In this document: positions 58,901-64,000 of the stretch, in pieces | How positions within the stretch are numbered: the first letter of the stretch is position 1 | Layout: every line of letters starts with the position of its first letter | Made by a program: the position numbers and the translations under genes | The notes under the pieces: generated by a model | What the model saw: the letters and a program-made list of their open reading frames with translations, nothing else | Told to the model about the DNA's origin: nothing | Database searches by the model: none | Source of the DNA: Symsagittifera roscoffensis | Taxonomy: Eukaryota; Xenacoelomorpha; Acoela; Convolutidae | NCBI RefSeq assembly: GCF_963678635.1 | Contig: NC_087068.1 | Location: 11,788,027-11,852,026 of the forward strand | DNA: 64,000 nt | Direction: 5' to 3'

Positions 58901-59239
58901 TGATAGCCGATGAAGGCAGTGATGATTCTTATAAAGGTCGTAATGAATTTTTGTTCTTTGTTCAGTTTTTGTTTCAGCACTTGCGAAAACAAGTGTACTT
59001 GTTATTGCGAACAAACAATTTTTCGTACAAATCTGTAAATACCTTACCCTTCGCACTTGTCATGTGATAAAAAGTGTGCCCTGGGATTCTAAGATCTGGA
59101 GTGCCATTTGGATTGTCATCTGAATATAAAATATCAACTTTTCTTGCGGTTTAAGCAATTTTACTGCTTTATTAGGATAGCTCAATAAATTCCATTGCCT
59201 TTGCATTTGCCATGTGATGACTAGTGTGCCTTTGTATTT

Positions 59240-59640
59240 TTAACTTTCTAGATAGAGTCATGATCGTGTTGAATACTCTTATATGGATCCTGATGATATT
59301 TTGTTAATTTTTTTTTCGGGAAAAAGTCTTAAAATTTGTTCATACTCGAATTTTTTTCGCGGTTTGACTTATGATTTTTTGAATTATTTTTTTCCTTCTT
59401 TTGTTCAAAAGAAATCAAAATCCACTATCGAACAGCAAAATGTAAAGCTAACGGAAAACGTTGTTGACTTTTAGTTTCGAGAGTAGGTTTTGATTGTTTT
59501 TATTTTCCAGCGGAATAAAAAAATTATCTATTGATCCAGGTTTCTCAAATTGGATTAATTTTTTATCAAAAATGGGTAAATCATAAATTAATCAAAAGAA
59601 ATTTTTAATGAACTTCAATGCAATATTTTTAGAAGTCAAT
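59240..59640 (+). repeat. dispersed repeat R1 copy
   Basis: TCGCGGTTTGACTTATGATT, CCACTATCGAACAGCAAAAT, GGAAAACGTTGTTGAC, CAGCGGAATAAAA and CTATTGATCCAGGTTTCTCA in family order. Confidence 0.65.
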
Positions 59641-60130
59641 GAACGTAGTGAAGACGCTTTTATAGGTCGTGATTATTTTTTTGCTGTTTTTTTTTTTCAG
59701 GAAAAGACTTAAGATGCTCTAATAAATACAGAAGCTTAATCAATTACATTAATCCTTTTACAAATCAACTTATTTATGTATGCAGTTTCTGAGTTTAATT
59801 CAAGTTCATTTGCTGAAGAAGTAGGTAAAACGCGCTCTCTGATTACGAAAGCGAAAAGGTCACGAAAAACGTGATCGACTTCTAATTTCGAAAATGGATT
59901 TCAGTTTTCAAATTTCCTGGCGGAATAAAATCTATCGAGTTACTGTTATCGCAAAAGTGTCAATCATAAAATCATAAATTGTTTGTGAAAGTCAAAGAGC
60001 TTCAAGGTTATATAATTTTTGGCGGTGAAGTTCGAAACTTAATGATTTTTCCGGAAAAAAAACATGTCCATTTTTTTTCTGCTTTCTCGACTCTTCGCTT
60101 TTTGCCTAATTGGTTTCGGCTTTTGTTATT
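59640..60130 (+). repeat. dispersed repeat R1 copy
   Basis: TCAATGAACGTAGTGAAGAC, AAAAGGTCACGAAAAACGTG, GGCGGAATAAAATCTATCG, GTCAATCATAAA and GTCAAAGAGCTTCAAGG in family order. It follows the previous copy head to tail, and the AGGTCA hexamer is intact. Confidence 0.65.
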
Positions 60131-60789
60131 TTGGCCTAGAAATCTTGTAGTGCGTCATTTGAAGGGCAAAAATTTAGTTTTATGTTTTTGTGTTTTACGA
60201 GGGGCTAGACGTAATACTTTTTTAGGACAATACTTTTGTTTTGTTCAGTCAGCGTCTACCCAAGTTTTGTCGCCTACTTGTCGCTGAATGAAAAATTCTG
60301 AATGTTGTTTTATCGCTGCTGATAGTTTTTTTAACATGTTTTCTTCAAATTGATTATCTTTCGAGACAATCGTTTGAATTTTTTTAGATGCTTTTTGCGA
60401 CGTTTTTCTTATAATTATTTCGACATAGTGGTTTCCGTCTCTTTTTCTGTATGAAAGCTTGCAATGCTAGGTTTTTATGACCGAGCTATTCAATTAAGAA
60501 TAATCATTGAGAGATTTTTGAAAAGTTAGGCATGCAAAACTTTTTTTGAAGACAGATTTCATGCTTCAAAGTAGTCTGAAACTTAGTTTGCTTAAAAGTC
60601 TTACCATGTGTGGGTGTCTGAGTATTTATCGCGACAACTACATAACTTGCTCCAAGGCTACATATTTGATCTTAGAAACGGGTGGCGGGAATTATCGCTC
60701 CAGAAGCAGGTAAGCACTAATTGCTGTAGATAAATTTATCAACTTGGGAAAAGTCAAATTTCTGAGGTTTCTGTCGTTTTTGTTAGCTA

Positions 60790-61365
60790 TTTTTTTCCTC
60801 AAAAATTATCCCACCAATTTTGAAATCAATTGTTCAATTGATAGAACATGGTGCAATTATTTTCTCTGTTTATTCTTTTTTGGAAATTTTCAACAGCTAC
60901 CCATCCAAATACGTCGTTGATTTCAATTAAAAGAATGCGTAGTAGGAATCTCCACTAGGTAAGGCTTTTGTAGAGAAAGCACTAGGTTATGGGTAAACTC
61001 TAACTTTTAAGTTTTGAAAATTACGCATTTCATCCCGCATCAGTACAACATAATCTAAAAAATAGCTTCAGCTTGTGCCCCTGTTGATTTATTTTGTTGA
61101 AATATTTTTGAATGAACTTTGGTCGGAGCATTTTGCACTAATTTTACAGCGACATGCTATTCTCAATTGATTTGTCTCTGATACCGTTTTTTAATTTTTA
61201 TAGATGGAAATGTTCTTGATTTAGAATAATAATAAATTATGTGTAATAGTTTAAGCAAAGTACCTAAATTTATTCACGCTCATTTTAAAATGTCGGTCAT
61301 ATTTAAATGTCACAATCTTTGCAAAACTCCTGAAGTTTATTCACGCTAAATGTCTGTATTTCAAC
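60790..61365 (+). repeat. repeat R4, copy 2
   Basis: Direct-orientation partner of 54105-54705 with the same order of landmarks and more indels. No ORF or terminal repeat was recognised. Confidence 0.65.
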
Positions 61366-62558
61366 TTGAGTATCTATTTTCAAACTCATTTTGCAAATGT
61401 AATGAACGTTTGTGAATTCTTAAAATTAGTAGTGGAATATTTTAATTTTAAATCGTTTGTCCGTAATAATAAAAGAGGCTGCTCGCAATCTGACCTAGTT
61501 TATCTAAAAAGTGTTAAGTTTGTTTTTAAAACAATATGACGCATTTTTTAGAATGAAAGTTGTGAACAGAATTGGGCGTCACTGAAATCACAATCAATTT
61601 TTGAGCTGCACATAGTTGTACAGCTCTCATATGAAGAACCATCAAGTTGGCACGTTCTATGATCATAACGATTTTCTTACCGAAAATATCTACTTTTTTC
61701 TTGAGGGTTTTGTTTTGCTTCTAAAGATTTTTGGCGTATAGAATGTTTGGTTTTTGTTGCAATTATGGTTTTTGTTTAAGTTTTTATAAAGAAAATACTT
61801 AATTTTGTTTTGATGTTTTCGTCATTAAAAATTTCTTATCAACTGCTCTCAAAAATCAGTTACTTTTGGCGGTGCTTTAGGCCATGCTTTTGTGTGTCGA
61901 AAGTCGGTGAAACTCTTATTTCATGCATTCTATTTGAAGCGCAATACGCCGAAAAAGTTCTGTTGAAAACGTTTGTGAGTATTAAATTAAATTTCCAAAA
62001 AAAATCATTTTTAAATTACAAACCGTTCGCGTCTCCTCCTCGTAGGTGGAGATTGTTCAAAGGATTCTAAAATATGACTTAATCGCTAGATTTATACGAT
62101 TACGATACCTTCGATTGCGATTATAGTGTCTAATTTCAATTGCCTGAATTGAGTACAGGTGATTTTTGGACGGCGTCTAGATTCAAAAAGACACCAATTC
62201 TGGTGTATCTTTTGTCTTTGTGACAGATCAAAAGAGAGCATTTGCCTCAAAGTGGTCTAAATATCTCTGTTTATGGATGTCATTAAGTAGATAATGTTCC
62301 ACCGCTCAAACATTAAAGGAAAGATGCGCCTTTTTTTCACAGGCGGAACCGACTTGCGTTCAAAAAGCGCAATAATTGTGTGAAAGCTTTAATATTCGTT
62401 CAGAAAAATATATCAGAATTTTATTTTGACTACTGCATTGAAAGTAAGAGTCAATGAGATATGAGGATAAAAATTCAGGAAAATGTGCATAAAAGTCTCT
62501 AACAGGACTGCTCGAATCAGGGCAAAGCCCTGAATCTTCCGACTGCCTTTTAAGGTTT

Positions 62559-63024
62559 ATGGAGCAGCAGTAATAACATAAAAAATTTAAATGGAATAAA
62601 ATAAAATGAAATTTTTTTTTTCTAAAATTTGAATTTTTTTTTAATAAAAATCATCCCTCCACACGCCATATAAAGTACAAAAAGATAGACTTCGTTCCTT
62701 GTAACAAATCAATTATAAGCTTCGTTTAACCAATTTGGAACGATTTATAAGACGGATTAAATCTCCGCTTAAGCGTTAATAGCGTTGATTTATATCGCGC
62801 GTTAATATCCCAAATTGGTCAAAATGGCAATCTTTAAACCTTCATATCTTTACAAAAAATGACCACAGGTGAAATATCTTTTCAAAATTAAGCTCAGGAC
62901 AACAATACTTTTCGAATGATAAAAAAAAATTCCGTCAAAAATTGCTAGTTAAAAACTCGAAGTTTGTCTGATGAAAAAAAACCCCAAGCACAAATATTCC
63001 GTTACTTTCGTATCGAAAGTCGGA
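62559..63024 (-). repeat. repeat R2, copy 2 (inverted)
   Basis: Reverse complement of 30811-31260 with moderate divergence, ending at CGAAAGTCGGA (63024). Just left of it, CAGGGC-AAA-GCCCTG (about 62518-62532) forms a small hairpin that copy 1 lacks. Confidence 0.75.
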
Positions 63025-63149
63025 ACAATAACTACAGATGTGCATTGATACATATATTGATGCATTCATTAATGCACTTTGGTATATATGCATTTTGAGT
63101 TCAATTGAAAATCATCTGCTTAAAGTGACGTAAATAGCACTCTCCCAAT

Positions 63150-63460
63150 ACGAACGTGGAAATGGCGCCAAAAAACGTGAACGATTTCTAGTTTCCAAAG
63201 TGGAATTTAATTTTTAGATTTCCAGCGGAATAAAAACTGTACGTGTTGATCCAGTTTTCTGAAGTTGGGTTACTGGTATCAAAAAAGCGCCAATCATAAG
63301 TCGTTCTAGAAATTCAAAGAGCTTCATGGGCATCTATTTTTTTTTTGAAATTCGAAAATTGAGATTTTTTCAACAAAGTGTTTTATGTTTACTGGCGTTC
63401 ATTACTCTTTTCCAATTTTCGATTGGCTGTATTTATATCAAAAAGTGCAGTCGTGTAAGC
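63150..63460 (+). repeat. dispersed repeat R1 copy
   Basis: AAAAACGTGAACGATTTCTA, CCAGCGGAATAAAAACT, TTGATCCAGTTTTCTGAAG, CGCCAATCATAAGTCGTTC and CAAAGAGCTTCATGGGCATC in family order. A further partial copy begins near 63890 and runs off the edge. Confidence 0.65.
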
Positions 63461-63780
63461 TTGCTATTTTTTGTGTTCAAACTAGATAAAGTGTTACTGA
63501 AACTAGCGATTGACTCTGATGTAATTATTTTTTTAACACCAAAGATACACTTAAAAAACTGATGAGCGATAAAAGCAAACCACCAAATTTTTTGAGTGGA
63601 AATGTTTGGCAAAATGAAAAAATTATGCTAAACAAAATGTTTTTAAATTAGGAAAGTAGGTCGCGGACGGTCTGGTTGAATTTTGACTTCTTTGGGTCGT
63701 TTTTATTGTTGTTTCAACTTTCGAAGAAAGTGACTGAATTTTTAATCTTGATGTTTTTATGTCACCTACAGCCTTCCTTA

Positions 63781-63823
63781 TTGCCTTCATTCTAGTTCAT
63801 TTCATGAACTAGAAGGAAGGCAA
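63781..63823. repeat. 20-bp hairpin with 3-nt loop
   Basis: TTGCCTTCATTCTAGTTCAT, loop TTC, then the inverted arm with a single mismatch. The loop is too short for a usual animal miRNA precursor; it may be a replication-generated palindrome. Confidence 0.7.
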
Positions 63824-64000
63824 TTTTCATTCTTATAATAAAGTGCAAAGAGGGCAAAAGAAGTTCGAAATTGCAATTCAGTTCTTAAAATAGTTCGAAG
63901 TGCAATTCAGTTGAATAAAGTTACTTATTGATCCAGTTTTTTCTAACGGGCTTAGTGTTATGAAAAAAATGGCAATCTTAAAAAATCTTAAATTCATAGA

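Larger units (their letters stand above)
58208..64000 (+). other. receptor intron running off the right edge
   Basis: No further receptor exon was recognised. The stretch is mostly R1 copies, R4 copy 2, R2 copy 2 and a third, older relative of the 1.88 kb block (58490-58900). The segments 58370-58500 and 58970-59210 also resemble each other in direct orientation (TTGCGAACAAAC, CTCAATAAATTCCAT). Confidence 0.6.

Overview
This window is AT-rich animal nuclear DNA, roughly two thirds A+T by eye. It has spliced genes with GT-AG introns up to 22.6 kb and many decayed mobile elements. Two host genes, both on the + strand, can be supported. The gene families are bilaterian-type metazoan, the intron sizes and repeat load suggest an invertebrate, and nothing in the sequence fixes the phylum.

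Region 1 (1-6732) holds the last eight exons of a PACS gene (phosphofurin acidic cluster sorting protein, a membrane-traffic adaptor). The splice phases chain without conflict to a stop at 6730-6732, and upstream exons lie off the left edge. One intron (1900-2168) uses a GC-AG splice pair. Its introns carry a Tc1/mariner-like MITE (383-791), a MITE with CCCGCACTCAG termini (6339-6592) and a tRNA-like segment.

Region 2 (6733-27630) is intergenic or 5' flanking and repeat-rich. It contains a minisatellite of about 30 bp units (11.9-12.2 kb), a + strand reverse-transcriptase relic (about 13.0-13.5 kb), a repeat pair (15.0 and 16.5 kb) and a long hairpin (17334-17417). It also contains a Jockey/CR1-like LINE relic whose RT core is tandemly duplicated (19.1-20.9 kb), and an almost complete but broken L1/Tx1-type LINE on the - strand (27172 down to about 22736).

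Region 3 (27631-64000) is a nuclear receptor gene that runs past the right edge. Four exons are visible: the N-terminal region plus first zinc finger, the second zinc finger, and two large exons encoding a very long low-complexity hinge that reaches the probable start of the ligand-binding region. All three splice junctions are phase 1 and join in frame. The DNA-binding domain is unusual: the D-box spacing is C-X9-C, and RFLSC replaces the usual basic RLRKC-type motif. The large introns hold a Ty3/gypsy-type Gag relic (38350-37442, - strand), a near-identical 1.88 kb tandem duplication (46.97-50.72 kb), an hAT-like MITE with 8-bp target duplications (51168-51552), and a same-orientation dispersed repeat family (at least 12 copies) dense at 53-64 kb.

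I found no CRISPR array, operon, rRNA or intact tRNA gene. The most distinctive items are the divergent receptor, the GC-AG intron, the 1.88 kb duplication, several unassigned MITE families and the repeat family that fills the receptor introns.
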